Source: Maribacter polysiphoniae (lineage in GTDB: Bacteria; Bacteroidota; Bacteroidia; Flavobacteriales; Flavobacteriaceae). Taken from it: a DNA stretch of 64,000 bases. The stretch is taken from the NCBI RefSeq assembly GCF_003148665.1, contig NZ_QGGQ01000013.1, positions 37,062 to 101,061 of the forward strand. Direction: 5' to 3'. This document shows, piece by piece, positions 45,749 to 53,885 of the stretch. Below the pieces are notes generated by a model, which was given only the letters and a program-made list of their open reading frames with translations, ran no database searches and was not told the DNA's origin. Made by a program: the position numbers and the translations under genes. Position 1 is the first letter of the stretch. Every line of letters begins with the position of its first letter.

Positions 45749-46312
45749 TCAATGTTTCCAATTGTTGTCGATACATTTTTTCAGCATTAATTTCGATCGA
45801 TGCACGATCTGCCAATAATTAGACACATTCACATTCATTTCCTGACAGATTTGATCGGTGGTTTTATCGGTAAGATATTTTGATACTACCGCCAAGCGCC
45901 AATTATCAGGAAGCTTATCGACACATTGATCCAAGGTTTTCTTAAATTCACTGTTGTCCAAAAGATGAACTTCTTCCTCCCAAGCAACTTCACTTCCCGA
46001 GACTTTCCAATTTTGGTTTGAATCGAAAAAAGAGTCCGTTGTATTGGTGTATTTATGTTCCAATCGCTCATTATTCACAGCAGCGGACTTTGCCTTTTTG
46101 CGATAATGGTCAATAATTTTATTGTTCAAAATTGCGAATAACCAAGTTTTCGGATTGCTTTTATTTTGAAATTTTTTCAAACCTTTTACCGCAGACAAGA
46201 AAGTTTCCTGGACGAGATCTTCAGCAACTTCCTTTGAAGATGTTTTATGATATGCCCAGCCATAAAGGTCATCCGAATATTCGTGGAACCATTCTTCAAT
46301 TATTGCTTTCAT
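45749..46312 (-). CDS. ECF-type RNA polymerase sigma factor
   Basis: This 187-residue sigma-70-family factor has only regions 2 and 4. Region 2 spans about residues 8-80 (YGWAYHKTSSKEVAEDLVQETFLSAVKGL, NPKTWLFAILNNKIIDHYRKKAK). Region 4 spans about 120-185 (LDQCVDKLPDNWRLAVVSKYLTDKTTDQICQEMNVNVSNYWQIVHRSKLMLKKCI), with a helix-turn-helix for the -35 element. It is co-transcribed with the downstream zinc-finger anti-sigma gene. Four or more matching promoters lie within 2.5 kb. Its own upstream region has only a -35-like GTCAGG without the CGTCT core, so autoregulation is doubtful. Confidence 0.93.
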   Translation of the reverse strand: MKAIIEEWFHEYSDDLYGWAYHKTSSKEVAEDLVQETFLSAVKGLKKFQNKSNPKTWLFAILNNKIIDHYRKKAKSAAVNNERLEHKYTNTTDSFFDSNQNWKVSGSEVAWEEEVHLLDNSEFKKTLDQCVDKLPDNWRLAVVSKYLTDKTTDQICQEMNVNVSNYWQIVHRSKLMLKKCIDNNWKH

Positions 46313-46730
46313 ATGTTAATGTACTACAATTGGGTTGAATTAAAAAACCTGACGATAAAGTCGCTTAAAAGATTCAATACTTTCATGGATTAATTATTGA
46401 TCACCTCCAAAAAAAGATGTTATCGCTGCATTATTATTTCATAGTTCGATAACAAAAAGCTTTGCTATATCCTGAAATGGTTCCTTTAGCATAGCAAAAT
46501 CCAAAGACCGTCCAATCGTATTTGGGCTTTAAAAAAAAAGTTCCTTTTAAAACTCCATTTCTACCCCTTATACCTCAATTATAAGGCAACAATCCCTTTG
46601 CCGGGCAGTTCAACATTTTATAAACGTACTCATTCCTAGCTGGAATCCGGATAAAATCGAATAAATTTTTGGGCCTTGATGTCAGGATTAATTGGTTGAG
46701 CGTCTATTTGATAAAATAGTATAACCGTTC
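46313..46730. promoter_or_regulatory. Divergent region between ECF sigma gene and seven-gene operon
   Basis: This 418-base gap contains, on the minus strand, a -35-like TCGTCAGGTT (46346-46355) before the sigma gene but with no CGTCT at the right distance. On the plus strand the full promoter P4 lies at its end. An 8-bp inverted repeat TTTGCTAT/ATAGCAAA (46461-46468 and 46491-46498) has a 22-base loop. No coding frame is seen. Confidence 0.5.
46680..46705 (+). promoter_or_regulatory. ECF-sigma promoter P4 (OB-fold/YceI/LysE operon)
   Basis: TGTCAGGATT (46680-46689), an 11-base spacer, then CGTCT (46701-46705), 26 bases before the ATG at 46731. Both elements are identical to P3 while the spacer differs completely. 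Confidence 0.8.
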
Positions 46731-47204
46731 ATGAAAAAAAAGAAGATTAAAATTATAGTTGGTGTTTTGGTTTTATTACTGGTTGGTGTTTCAGGTGTGG
46801 TATATTACCTATTTAATATGCCACATCGTAACATTCAGGAAGCTAAAACGGATTACAGTATCTCTTCCTCGGAAATTGTAAAGGAGTACCTAGTAGATGC
46901 CACGATTGCGAATGAAAAATACCTAGAGGAAGAAGGGGATTCAAAAATCTTAGCGGTCACCGGAAAGATTTGTACCATAAGTGAGGACCAGAATAATCAA
47001 AAAGTGATTTTACTTAAAGACACCTCAGACAAAGCAGGGGTCAGTTGCACATTTACCGAAGCGACCAATGGCAGCACAAAAGAATTAACAATCGGTCAGA
47101 CGGTAACCATTAAAGGTGTAATACGTTCGGGTGCAGGCTTTGATGCCGACCTTGATATGTATGAAGATGTCATTATGGAAAAATGTGATGTAGTCAATGA
47201 ATAA
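46731..47204 (+). CDS. Membrane-anchored OB-fold (tRNA_anti-like) protein
   Basis: This 157-residue protein has an N-terminal helix (IIVGVLVLLLVGVSGVVYYLF) and a mature OB-fold-like domain. The segments ILAVTGKICTISEDQNNQKVILLKD, VSCTFTEAT and LTIGQTVTIKGVIRSGAG follow the pattern of tRNA_anti-like/OB-fold proteins in Bacteroidota (beta strand, VTGKV, IxGxV). Three cysteines are present. The domain is expected outside the cytoplasmic membrane. It is the first gene of a seven-gene operon under promoter P4 and lies 41 bases before yceI. Its ligand is unknown. Confidence 0.72.
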   Translation: MKKKKIKIIVGVLVLLLVGVSGVVYYLFNMPHRNIQEAKTDYSISSSEIVKEYLVDATIANEKYLEEEGDSKILAVTGKICTISEDQNNQKVILLKDTSDKAGVSCTFTEATNGSTKELTIGQTVTIKGVIRSGAGFDADLDMYEDVIMEKCDVVNE

Positions 47205-47245
47205 AATTGAATGAAGATCAATAAAACAAGTACTAACAATTAAAT

Positions 47246-47818
47246 ATGAATAAGATGAACAAATTATCAGTAGCAGTTATCGCAATAGCTGTATTTACGT
47301 TAACAGCTTTTAAACCTTCTGCCAGCAAATTGATCAGTAAAGATGCTCATATAAGCTTCTTTTCACATACTGCCGTGGAAGATATTACGGCCAATAACTA
47401 TAAGGTCGTAAGTACACTTAACCCAACAACAGGCGATATTGTCTATTCGGTACCCATGCAAAGTTTTGAGTTCGATAAAGCCTTGATGCAAAAACATTAT
47501 AACAGTAGTAAATTTTTGGACACCAAAAAGTACCCCAAGGCAAAGTTTACGGGGAAGATATCCGATCTGGCAAGTGTTGATTTCACCAAAGACGGCAGCT
47601 ACGAAGCCGACATTACCGGTAACCTAACTATCAAGGACAAAACAAATCCGATCAATGAAAAGGCGACCATTACGGTCAAAGACGGCAAGGTCTCCCTTAA
47701 TACAAAAATGAACTTGGCACTTGGAGATTATGGTATCACTTTTTCCGGTGGAAAACCCTCTACCAATATAGCAAAGGAGATAGCAGTTACCGTAAAAGCG
47801 ATATACCAACAAGAATAG
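47246..47818 (+). CDS. YceI-family periplasmic lipid-binding protein
   Basis: This 190-residue YceI-like lipocalin-fold protein is exported by a signal peptide (VIAIAVFTLTAFKPSAS). Family signs are AHISFFSHTAVEDITANNYKV, a MQSFEFDKALMQKHYNSSKFLDTKKYPKAKFTGKI block, YEADITGNLTIKDKTNPI and FSGGKPSTNIAKEIAVTVKA. YceI proteins bind isoprenoid or fatty amide chains and are often stress-induced. Here it is the second gene of the ECF-controlled operon, which supports an envelope role. Length and motifs are canonical. Confidence 0.9.
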   Translation: MNKMNKLSVAVIAIAVFTLTAFKPSASKLISKDAHISFFSHTAVEDITANNYKVVSTLNPTTGDIVYSVPMQSFEFDKALMQKHYNSSKFLDTKKYPKAKFTGKISDLASVDFTKDGSYEADITGNLTIKDKTNPINEKATITVKDGKVSLNTKMNLALGDYGITFSGGKPSTNIAKEIAVTVKAIYQQE

Positions 47819-47852
47819 ATCAATAATCCAATTTAAATAGAATAACAATGGC

Positions 47853-48506
47853 ATGGGCAGACTACTAAGAATATTCCTGATTGGTTTAGTGATTAGTTTT
47901 TTGGGATCACTTCCCTTTGGCACCTTAAATATGACAGCGTTTCATATTGCAGGGTTTCAAAATGTAAGTGAAGCTATACTGTTTGCCCTTGCCGTTGTCT
48001 TTGTTGAGTTGGTTGTGGTTAGAATAACATTGACCTATTCAAAGAAAATTGATTTGGGAAACAAGGTGTTCTTTTATCTTTTACCAATTGCAATTGCATT
48101 ACTCATGTATTTGTCAGTTTCAAGTTTTACTTCTTTGAACGATGATCAGGTCATTCAGGCCGAGAGTAATTTATTTCCAATGTTAAGGTCCTCAATTTTA
48201 TTAGGACTTTTATTGAGTATCCTAAATCCAATGCATATTCCATTCTGGACAGCATGGAACAGTGTTCTGATAGCAAGGAATAGGCTCGACCATAAACCAG
48301 GTATGTATACTTCATACATTACTGGAATCGGTATGGGTTCGATTGGAGGACTTATGATATTCGTTTTCGCCGGCAAGTACATATTTCAAAACTATCATGA
48401 ATACAGCTATTTTATTGCATTTATGATGGGATGCCTTTATCTGGGATTTGCATTTTATCTACTATTCCAACTCTATAAAAATCATTTAAAACTAATCATT
48501 CAATAA
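47853..48506 (+). CDS. LysE-family exporter
   Basis: This 217-residue inner-membrane transporter has about six helices. The opening GLVISFLGSLPFGTLNMTAFHIAGFQNVSEAILFALAVVFVELVVVRI has the family (P-x-G-x-x-N) pattern. LSILNPMHIPFWTAWNSVL is the second half-site, and the C-terminus is a long helix pair. LysE transporters export amino acids or small peptides/metabolites. The stop codon shares one base with the next start, so it is coupled to the DinB-like gene. The neighbouring ATP-grasp and NRDE genes suggest it exports their product; that is inference. Confidence 0.85.
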   Translation: MGRLLRIFLIGLVISFLGSLPFGTLNMTAFHIAGFQNVSEAILFALAVVFVELVVVRITLTYSKKIDLGNKVFFYLLPIAIALLMYLSVSSFTSLNDDQVIQAESNLFPMLRSSILLGLLLSILNPMHIPFWTAWNSVLIARNRLDHKPGMYTSYITGIGMGSIGGLMIFVFAGKYIFQNYHEYSYFIAFMMGCLYLGFAFYLLFQLYKNHLKLIIQ

Positions 48507-48994
48507 TGATGTTCAAGTCTTCAATCCAAACAATAGAACAATTCAAGGAAGTACTTCTGAAACTTCCTGGAGATTGTTATACAAGGCCATGTTTAAACCT
48601 TGGAGGTGCAACAATAGGCCAACATTCAAGGCATATTATAGAATTATATCAATGTCTGTTAGATGGATACACACCGGCAGTAGTCAGTTATGACAAACGA
48701 AAAAGGGACAAACGCATTGAGCAAGACGTGCATTTTGCAGTTGACAGGCTTCAACGGATACAAAATACTCTTGAGCAACCTAAAAGAAAACTACTGATAT
48801 ATCTTGAATTAAATGGTGCCGAGGAAAAAATACAATCGAATTACTTCCGGGAAGTACTGTACAATTTGGAACACACCATACACCATCAGGCTTTGATTAA
48901 AGTGGCGATCAACCAATTTTCCGATATTCAATTGCCAGAGTCATTTGGTGTGGCGCCATCAACCATGCAATACAGAAGCGAATGTGTACAGTAA
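48506..48994 (+). CDS. DinB-like four-helix protein
   Basis: This 162-residue cytoplasmic protein has the DinB/YfiT-like layout. A His in TIGQHSRHIIELYQCLL (about 38-54) and a C-terminal EHTIHHQALIKVAINQF give the three-His metal site of the superfamily. An amphipathic helical middle contains HFAVDRLQRIQNTLEQ. Known members are metal-dependent thiol S-transferases (bacillithiol, mycothiol), though most are uncharacterised. It overlaps the LysE gene by one base and the NRDE gene by 13 bases, showing tight coupling within the operon. Confidence 0.8.
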   Translation: MMFKSSIQTIEQFKEVLLKLPGDCYTRPCLNLGGATIGQHSRHIIELYQCLLDGYTPAVVSYDKRKRDKRIEQDVHFAVDRLQRIQNTLEQPKRKLLIYLELNGAEEKIQSNYFREVLYNLEHTIHHQALIKVAINQFSDIQLPESFGVAPSTMQYRSECVQ

Positions 48995-49698
48995 GCTACA
49001 TATCGAGTGATACCGGTTGTATCATTACGTCAAATCGTGATGAACACACTTCGAGACCTATTGCTTTTCGCCCTCAAGAAGAAATCATAAACAATTATAG
49101 GATTATCTACCCGAAAGACCCAAAAGCAGGGGGTACTTGGTTTGCCATAAGAGAAGATGGCGTGGCGGTTGTCTTACTGAATGGTGCATTTCAAAAACAT
49201 ACCCCTTTTGGGAAATATAGAATGAGTAGGGGCCTGGTATTGTTAGAAATAATCAGTAGCGACCAACCAGATGTTTATTTTTTTAATATGGATCTGTTAC
49301 GAATAGAACCGTTTACCCTTATTCTATTTGATGGAACACGCCTTTTGGAAATGCGATGGGACGGAAAGTCAAAACACTGGAAGAACTTGGATATAAATGA
49401 AAATTATATTTGGTCTTCAGTCACACTTTACGGCGAAAAGGCCACTCGGGAACGTGAACATTTGTTCAACGCGTTTCTAAGGGAAAAAAAGTGGATCAAT
49501 GAAAATAGTATCGTTGATTTCCACATGGGCCATGACAACGATTTTGAGAACGGTTTTGTAATCGATCGCAGTGATGGTCTAAAAACGGTCAGCATTACAC
49601 AAGCGGTGTTCAATGAGGAAGAGTTGGGCTTATCCCATATCGATTTACTCAATGATGCTGAGAAAACCACAACAAGTTGTATAAAATTATATGTTTAA
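48982..49698 (+). CDS. NRDE (TANGO2-like) family protein
   Basis: This 238-residue NRDE-family protein has a start matching the family: MCTVSYIS with Cys2 as the putative N-terminal nucleophile, ITSNRDEHTSRP (the NRDE motif, about 16-27), YPKDPKAGGTWFAIREDGVAVVLLNG and SRGLVLLEI. The fold is Ntn-hydrolase-like; eukaryotic TANGO2 is linked to lipid and heme handling, but no reaction is established. It overlaps the DinB-like gene by 13 bases and precedes the ATP-grasp gene by 3. Its conserved placement between a thiol-transferase-like and a ligase-like gene is notable. Confidence 0.9.
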   Translation: MCTVSYISSDTGCIITSNRDEHTSRPIAFRPQEEIINNYRIIYPKDPKAGGTWFAIREDGVAVVLLNGAFQKHTPFGKYRMSRGLVLLEIISSDQPDVYFFNMDLLRIEPFTLILFDGTRLLEMRWDGKSKHWKNLDINENYIWSSVTLYGEKATREREHLFNAFLREKKWINENSIVDFHMGHDNDFENGFVIDRSDGLKTVSITQAVFNEEELGLSHIDLLNDAEKTTTSCIKLYV

Positions 49699-49701
49699 GC
49701 A

Positions 49702-50751
49702 ATGATAATGGAAAACTTGAAATTACGATTCTATAAATTGATGCATTGGGAGTATTGGTCGCTAGAGGCTATCTATTATCCCATTTTTCCTGTATGGCTG
49801 TATTACGCGATCAAGGCGCGTTCGTTTTTCTTTTTCAGTGCTGCCAATCCATCCATTAAGAATGGGGGCATGGCCATGGAATCCAAAAAAGAGATTTATG
49901 ATTTGATTCCATCGGAATATATTCCAAAAACCATCCTGATAGAACGGAATGCTTCAGTAAATGAAATTTTAGAGACCATGCTGCTCGAAAATCTACGTTT
50001 TCCATTGATTGTAAAGCCAGATATCGGGATGAAGGCCTTCGGCGTAGAAAAAATAAAAGACAAAAACGGGCTCCAATCCTATATACAAAGAAACTCAGAC
50101 GATTTTTTGGTTCAAGAATTTATAGGTTTCCCAAATGAAGTTGGAATATTTTATGTGCGCTATCCAAATGAAAATAAGGGTAGAATAACGGGTATCGTAT
50201 CCAAAGAGTTTTTATCAGTAACAGGCAATGGTAAAGATTCCATACTGCAATTGATAAAACAAAATCCAAGGAGTCATTTGCAACTGGCAGCCTTGAAAAA
50301 AATGTATGGCCTCCAATTGAATAAAACACTACCTAAAAATGAAAAATTTATTCTTGTGCCATACGGCAGTCACACCAGAGGAGCAAAATTCATTGATGCC
50401 TCTGATAAAGCAAATGAAAACCTATTGTATATCATAGACTCAATCTGTACCCAGATTCCAGGATTTTATTATGGTAGATTGGATATTCTTCATTCCTCAT
50501 TGGATGAATTGTCAAAGGGTGAAAACTTCAGTATTATTGAAATAAATGGAGCCGGTAGCGAGCCTACACACATATATGATCCCAAACATTCATTGTTTCA
50601 TGCTTGGCACGAAATCATTCGGCATTGGAAAATGCTTTACGAGGTCAGTAAGATAAACAAGAAGAAAGGGCACTTTTATTTAAGTTATAGAGACGGAACA
50701 GCCATGCTCAGGGCCAATGGTAAACTAGAAGCACGATTAAAAATGATGTAA
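49702..50751 (+). CDS. ATP-grasp (D-Ala-D-Ala ligase-like) enzyme
   Basis: This 349-residue protein has an ATP-grasp fold. LRFPLIVKPDIGMKAFGVEKI supplies the first ATP-binding Lys, DDFLVQEFIGFPNEVGIFYVR the hinge and adenine pocket, GFYYGRLDILHSS and FSIIEINGAGSEPTHIYDP the Mg-binding Asp/Glu/Asn triad. It is annotated in related genomes as D-alanine-D-alanine-ligase-like, but it lacks the usual Ddl N-terminal domain and starts with an aromatic, amphipathic region (MHWEYWSLEAIYYPIFPVWLYYAI) that may sit on the membrane. It likely forms an amide or peptide bond. A second Met at 49708 is an alternative start. Confidence 0.82.
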   Translation: MIMENLKLRFYKLMHWEYWSLEAIYYPIFPVWLYYAIKARSFFFFSAANPSIKNGGMAMESKKEIYDLIPSEYIPKTILIERNASVNEILETMLLENLRFPLIVKPDIGMKAFGVEKIKDKNGLQSYIQRNSDDFLVQEFIGFPNEVGIFYVRYPNENKGRITGIVSKEFLSVTGNGKDSILQLIKQNPRSHLQLAALKKMYGLQLNKTLPKNEKFILVPYGSHTRGAKFIDASDKANENLLYIIDSICTQIPGFYYGRLDILHSSLDELSKGENFSIIEINGAGSEPTHIYDPKHSLFHAWHEIIRHWKMLYEVSKINKKKGHFYLSYRDGTAMLRANGKLEARLKMM

Positions 50752-50752
50752 T

Positions 50753-51334
50753 ATGAAAATAGCACCAATTACTATAATTATCATAGGATTTCTCCTTTGC
50801 ACCCCCGTTTCCAATGCGCAGAATCTGGCAAACGGCAACCCCGTTAAAAGCACAGATCTAGGCATATCAGTCCAATTATATCCTGCTGGTGTAATACCTA
50901 CCATTAATTTGGAACGTTACATTTCAGAAAATTCTTCCTTATTATTTCGCTTGGGTGGAAATTTTACCGACCGTCAAGATTTCAGCAATGAAAACGATCA
51001 TGAAGAAGGTTCGGGTTTTGGGGGGTCTTTTGGGTATCGCCGCCATTTTCCATTTTCCAAAGGAAAAATGGTGGCGGGCCTGCATTTAGATGCTTGGAAC
51101 CTGTGGATAGATTGGGAAGACTCCAATACAATTCCCATATCCGGGACAACCTATATCCTCGTGCTACAACCATGGTTGGAAACCGGGTATTTCTTTCCTA
51201 TTAAAAATTCTTCCTCTCAAATTGGCATTACCGCCGGTTTTGGAAGAGAAGTAAATGCCATTACAAGTGGCGAAGAGGTTGCCCAGGATTGGATAGCCAG
51301 TTTGTTGCTACACTATCAATTTTCACTAAATTGA
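50753..51334 (+). CDS. Small outer-membrane beta-barrel protein
   Basis: This 193-residue protein has a signal peptide ending at VSNAQ. The strands are amphipathic: LGISVQLYPAGVIPTINLERYI, SLLFRLGGNFTDRQ, GSGFGGSFGYRRHFPFSKGKMVAGLHLDAWNLWIDWED, YILVLQPWLETGYFFPI, SQIGITAGFGREVNA, WIASLLLHYQFSLN. The C-terminal aromatic end fits a BAM signal. It predicts an 8-strand barrel. It starts one base after the ATP-grasp stop and is the last gene of the ECF-controlled operon, so it could be the outer-membrane port of the exported product. Confidence 0.75.
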   Translation: MKIAPITIIIIGFLLCTPVSNAQNLANGNPVKSTDLGISVQLYPAGVIPTINLERYISENSSLLFRLGGNFTDRQDFSNENDHEEGSGFGGSFGYRRHFPFSKGKMVAGLHLDAWNLWIDWEDSNTIPISGTTYILVLQPWLETGYFFPIKNSSSQIGITAGFGREVNAITSGEEVAQDWIASLLLHYQFSLN

Positions 51335-51380
51335 TGATGTGGGAGATTTTATAAGAAAAGGAGTAGAGCCTATTTATTAA

Positions 51381-51428
51381 TGTATCGGCAAATAAATATT
51401 TGAAATCAAATACTTATTTGCCGATACA
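51381..51428. terminator. 23-bp hairpin spanning the mnmE stop codon
   Basis: Bases 51381-51403 pair with 51406-51428 with a single mismatch and a two-base loop. The right arm includes the final CIGK codons and stop of mnmE, so the hairpin is partly coding. There is no T run on the minus strand; it may stop convergent transcription from both sides or stabilise the mnmE mRNA 3' end. Confidence 0.6.
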
Positions 51429-52826
51429 AAAGTTCGCAAAGATATTACCCAAGAGGTCATCTGAGGTAATCTCACCGGTAATTTCCCCAAAATAATATAA
51501 GGCTTGACGAATATCAATGGCCAAAAGATCTCCGGATAATCCACCATCAAGGCCAAATTGCACTTTTTGTACTTCCTCCAAAGCCTTTAATAGGGCATCA
51601 TAGTGGCGTGTATTGGTGACGATGGTCTCATTGTTACGTAGGGCACCGGTGTTTACAAAATGCAAAAGCTGGTTTTTTAGGGCATCGACTCCCTCTCCGG
51701 TTTTAGCCGAGATCATCTGAGAAGTGGTTCCATCAACATTGGTGAGCAGTTGCCCGAGGGACTCCCTTTCGGGGTTACTCAGTATATCGATTTTATTCAC
51801 CAAGATCACTAACGGTTTTTCCGGATGCTTTGTGGCTATTTTACCGACTTCGGTCTGTAAACTTTTAAGGTCGATTGCCGACTTTTTGAATTCCTCGGCA
51901 CTATGAAGGAACAGCACCACCTGTGCTTGGGTTATTTTTTCAAAGGTCTTTTGTATACCGATACTCTCAACGATATCCTGGGTCTCCCGAATACCTGCCG
52001 TATCAATGAACCGGAATCCGATGCCCCCAATATTCAATTCGTCCTCAATGGCATCCCTTGTGGTACCCGCAACGTCCGATACAATGGCACGTTCTTCATT
52101 CAGGAGGGCATTGAGCAAGGTCGACTTGCCCACATTGGGTTCCCCGACAATAGCCACGGGAATCCCATTTTTGATTACATTACCGACCGCAAAGGAATCT
52201 ATCAATCGTTTCAGAACCTCCTGTATCCTAACCAATAGAGCCTTGAATTGGGAACGGTCAGCGAATTCAACATCCTCTTCGGAAAAATCCAATTCCAATT
52301 CGATCAAAGAGGCAAAATTCAACAGTTCATCCCGCAATAATTTTATTTCGTTACTGAAACCCCCGCGCATTTGTTGCATGGCTATTTGGTGGGATGCTTC
52401 GTTCTCACTCGAAATCAAATCGGCTACGGCTTCGGCCTGACTCAAATCCAGTTTGCCATTCAGGAAGGCACGAAGGGTGAATTCACCCGCATCGGCCATT
52501 CGGCATCCCTTACGAAGGAATAATTGAATGATCTGTTGTTGTATATATGGTGACCCATGACAGGATATCTCGATGATATTTTCCCCTGTATAGGAATGTG
52601 GACCTTTGAATAGGGATAGCAAGACCTCGTCCAAGGTTTTGTCCCCATCCATAATATGGCCCAAATGGATGGTATGACTTTTTTGTTGGGTCAGATCCTT
52701 GCCATGAATGGATGTAAAAACCCCATTGGCCAATGTAATGGCATCCTTGCCCGAAACACGAATAATGGAAATTGCGCCTGCACCCGAAGGTGTAGCCAGT
52801 GCAACAATAGTGTCTGATGGAGTCAT
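51414..52826 (-). CDS. mnmE: tRNA modification GTPase MnmE
   Basis: MnmE (TrmE) makes the 5-carboxymethylaminomethyl group of wobble uridine with MnmG. I place the start at MTPSDTIVALATPSGAGAISIIRVSG, giving 470 residues; an upstream in-frame start at 52898 adds 24 non-homologous residues. The N-terminal folate-binding domain is followed by helices and the inserted G domain (G1 GEPNVGKSTLLNALL, G3 DTAGIRE, G4 NKID). The C-terminal FCIGK carries the catalytic Cys. A -7 box TATTTTTG lies at 52844-52851 on the minus strand, 17 bases before the start. Confidence 0.97.
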   Translation of the reverse strand: MTPSDTIVALATPSGAGAISIIRVSGKDAITLANGVFTSIHGKDLTQQKSHTIHLGHIMDGDKTLDEVLLSLFKGPHSYTGENIIEISCHGSPYIQQQIIQLFLRKGCRMADAGEFTLRAFLNGKLDLSQAEAVADLISSENEASHQIAMQQMRGGFSNEIKLLRDELLNFASLIELELDFSEEDVEFADRSQFKALLVRIQEVLKRLIDSFAVGNVIKNGIPVAIVGEPNVGKSTLLNALLNEERAIVSDVAGTTRDAIEDELNIGGIGFRFIDTAGIRETQDIVESIGIQKTFEKITQAQVVLFLHSAEEFKKSAIDLKSLQTEVGKIATKHPEKPLVILVNKIDILSNPERESLGQLLTNVDGTTSQMISAKTGEGVDALKNQLLHFVNTGALRNNETIVTNTRHYDALLKALEEVQKVQFGLDGGLSGDLLAIDIRQALYYFGEITGEITSDDLLGNIFANFCIGK

Positions 52827-52959
52827 GGAATGGAATTTTAACGCAAAAATAGACAAATCAGAATTATATCCGATAGGATTAACATAGTGTTGTGCCATGG
52901 ATTTTGAATCAACAAATTTTATATATTCACCGAACCATTAACTATAAAAACAACTGGGA

Positions 52960-53376
52960 ATGAAACAATGTATATTCACGTTATTATGTATCCTGACCTT
53001 ACAGGTCTCCAATGCACAAACTGACCTCCAAAGCACCCCTGATATGATGAAGGAGGCTGAGGTGGAGCGCAAGGCCGTTATTAAAAAGGTGGAAAAGGAG
53101 AAGCGGAAAGCCGCCAAAATTGAGAAGGATCTAAAAAAGAAAGCCCAAAAAAAGAAACAGGCCGAAAGATTGGACCAGGACATTAAAGCAAAGGAAAAGG
53201 CTATTGCAAAAAACGAACGAAAAATAATAGCGATACAGGATAAACTGGGGAAAGGTACTTTAAAAGGAAAGTTATCCCCTGTGGATATTGAAAAGATGAA
53301 GGCCAAGATGGAGAAACTCAAAACAACAATAACAAAGGATAAAATAAAACTAGAAAAGCTCAATTCGAATAAATAA
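52960..53376 (+). CDS. Secreted Lys-rich coiled-coil protein
   Basis: This 138-residue protein has a signal peptide ending at VSNAQ. The mature part is almost entirely charged helix: EAEVERKAVIKKVEKEKRKAAKIEKDLKKKAQKKKQAERLDQDIKA, broken by GKGTLKGKLSPVD and resuming to the C-terminus. Heptad spacing of Ile/Leu/Ala supports a coiled coil. It would be periplasmic. No family is recognised; similar small secreted coiled-coil proteins are frequent in Flavobacteriaceae. It is a lone gene between mnmE and a DUF4870 gene on the same strand. Confidence 0.7.
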   Translation: MKQCIFTLLCILTLQVSNAQTDLQSTPDMMKEAEVERKAVIKKVEKEKRKAAKIEKDLKKKAQKKKQAERLDQDIKAKEKAIAKNERKIIAIQDKLGKGTLKGKLSPVDIEKMKAKMEKLKTTITKDKIKLEKLNSNK

Positions 53377-53450
53377 CGGTTGGTTTGCCTGTAACAAAAG
53401 ATTGGTTTTTGCGTCGTATAAGTAGTTATTCATCTTAAATCAATCAAAAA

Positions 53451-53816
53451 ATGGAAATAATAAATCAAAACATCGCACTTCGTGAAGACAAACAACTTCT
53501 TGTCATTACCCATCTGACCCAATATTTGGATTATGTTACGGGATTTGGAGGGTTAATTGTTCCCTTGATCCTATGGCTTACCAATAGGGATGCCGTTCTG
53601 GGAATGAACGAGCATGGTAAGTCGATCATTAATCTACAATTGAGCCTTATCCTCTATGTGGTTATCGGAATACCGGGTATACTCCTTTTAGGAATGGGGA
53701 TACTACTTTTGGTGTTTGCGGGAATCCTTTCCTTGGTAATGCCCATCGTAAATGCGGTGCGGGCCAGTAATGGCGAATCGCCCAGTTATTTTGGTACGAT
53801 CCGTTTTATCGATTAA
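53451..53816 (+). CDS. DUF4870 (Tic20-like) membrane protein
   Basis: This 121-residue inner-membrane protein has an N-terminal soluble helix with the family-typical LLVITHLTQYLDYVTGFGGLIVPLILWL, NEHGKSIINLQLSLILY with conserved His/Gly, and two more hydrophobic helices (VVIGIPGILLLGMGILLLVFAGILSLVMPIVNAV), ending ESPSYFGTIRF. This is the whole DUF4870 family pattern, also likened to Tic20. Its function is unknown. It is followed by a strong terminator shared with dnaN. Confidence 0.85.
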   Translation: MEIINQNIALREDKQLLVITHLTQYLDYVTGFGGLIVPLILWLTNRDAVLGMNEHGKSIINLQLSLILYVVIGIPGILLLGMGILLLVFAGILSLVMPIVNAVRASNGESPSYFGTIRFID

Positions 53817-53835
53817 TTAAAAATTTGCATTAAAG

Positions 53836-53868
53836 AAAAAGACCACCTATAACGGTGGTCTTTTTTAT
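53836..53868. terminator. Bidirectional rho-independent terminator
   Basis: AAAAAGACCACC (53836-53847) pairs with GGTGGTCTTTTT (53854-53865) across a 6-base loop, with T and A tracts on each side. It ends the DUF4870 gene on the plus strand and dnaN on the minus strand. Confidence 0.92.
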
Positions 53869-53885
53869 TTAGGTTGGTAGTATTT

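Noticed and set aside
46330-46355. A fifth ECF promoter before the sigma gene itself.
   Set aside because: TCGTCAGGTT resembles the -35 element, but 11 bases on the sequence is CCCAA, not CGTCT.
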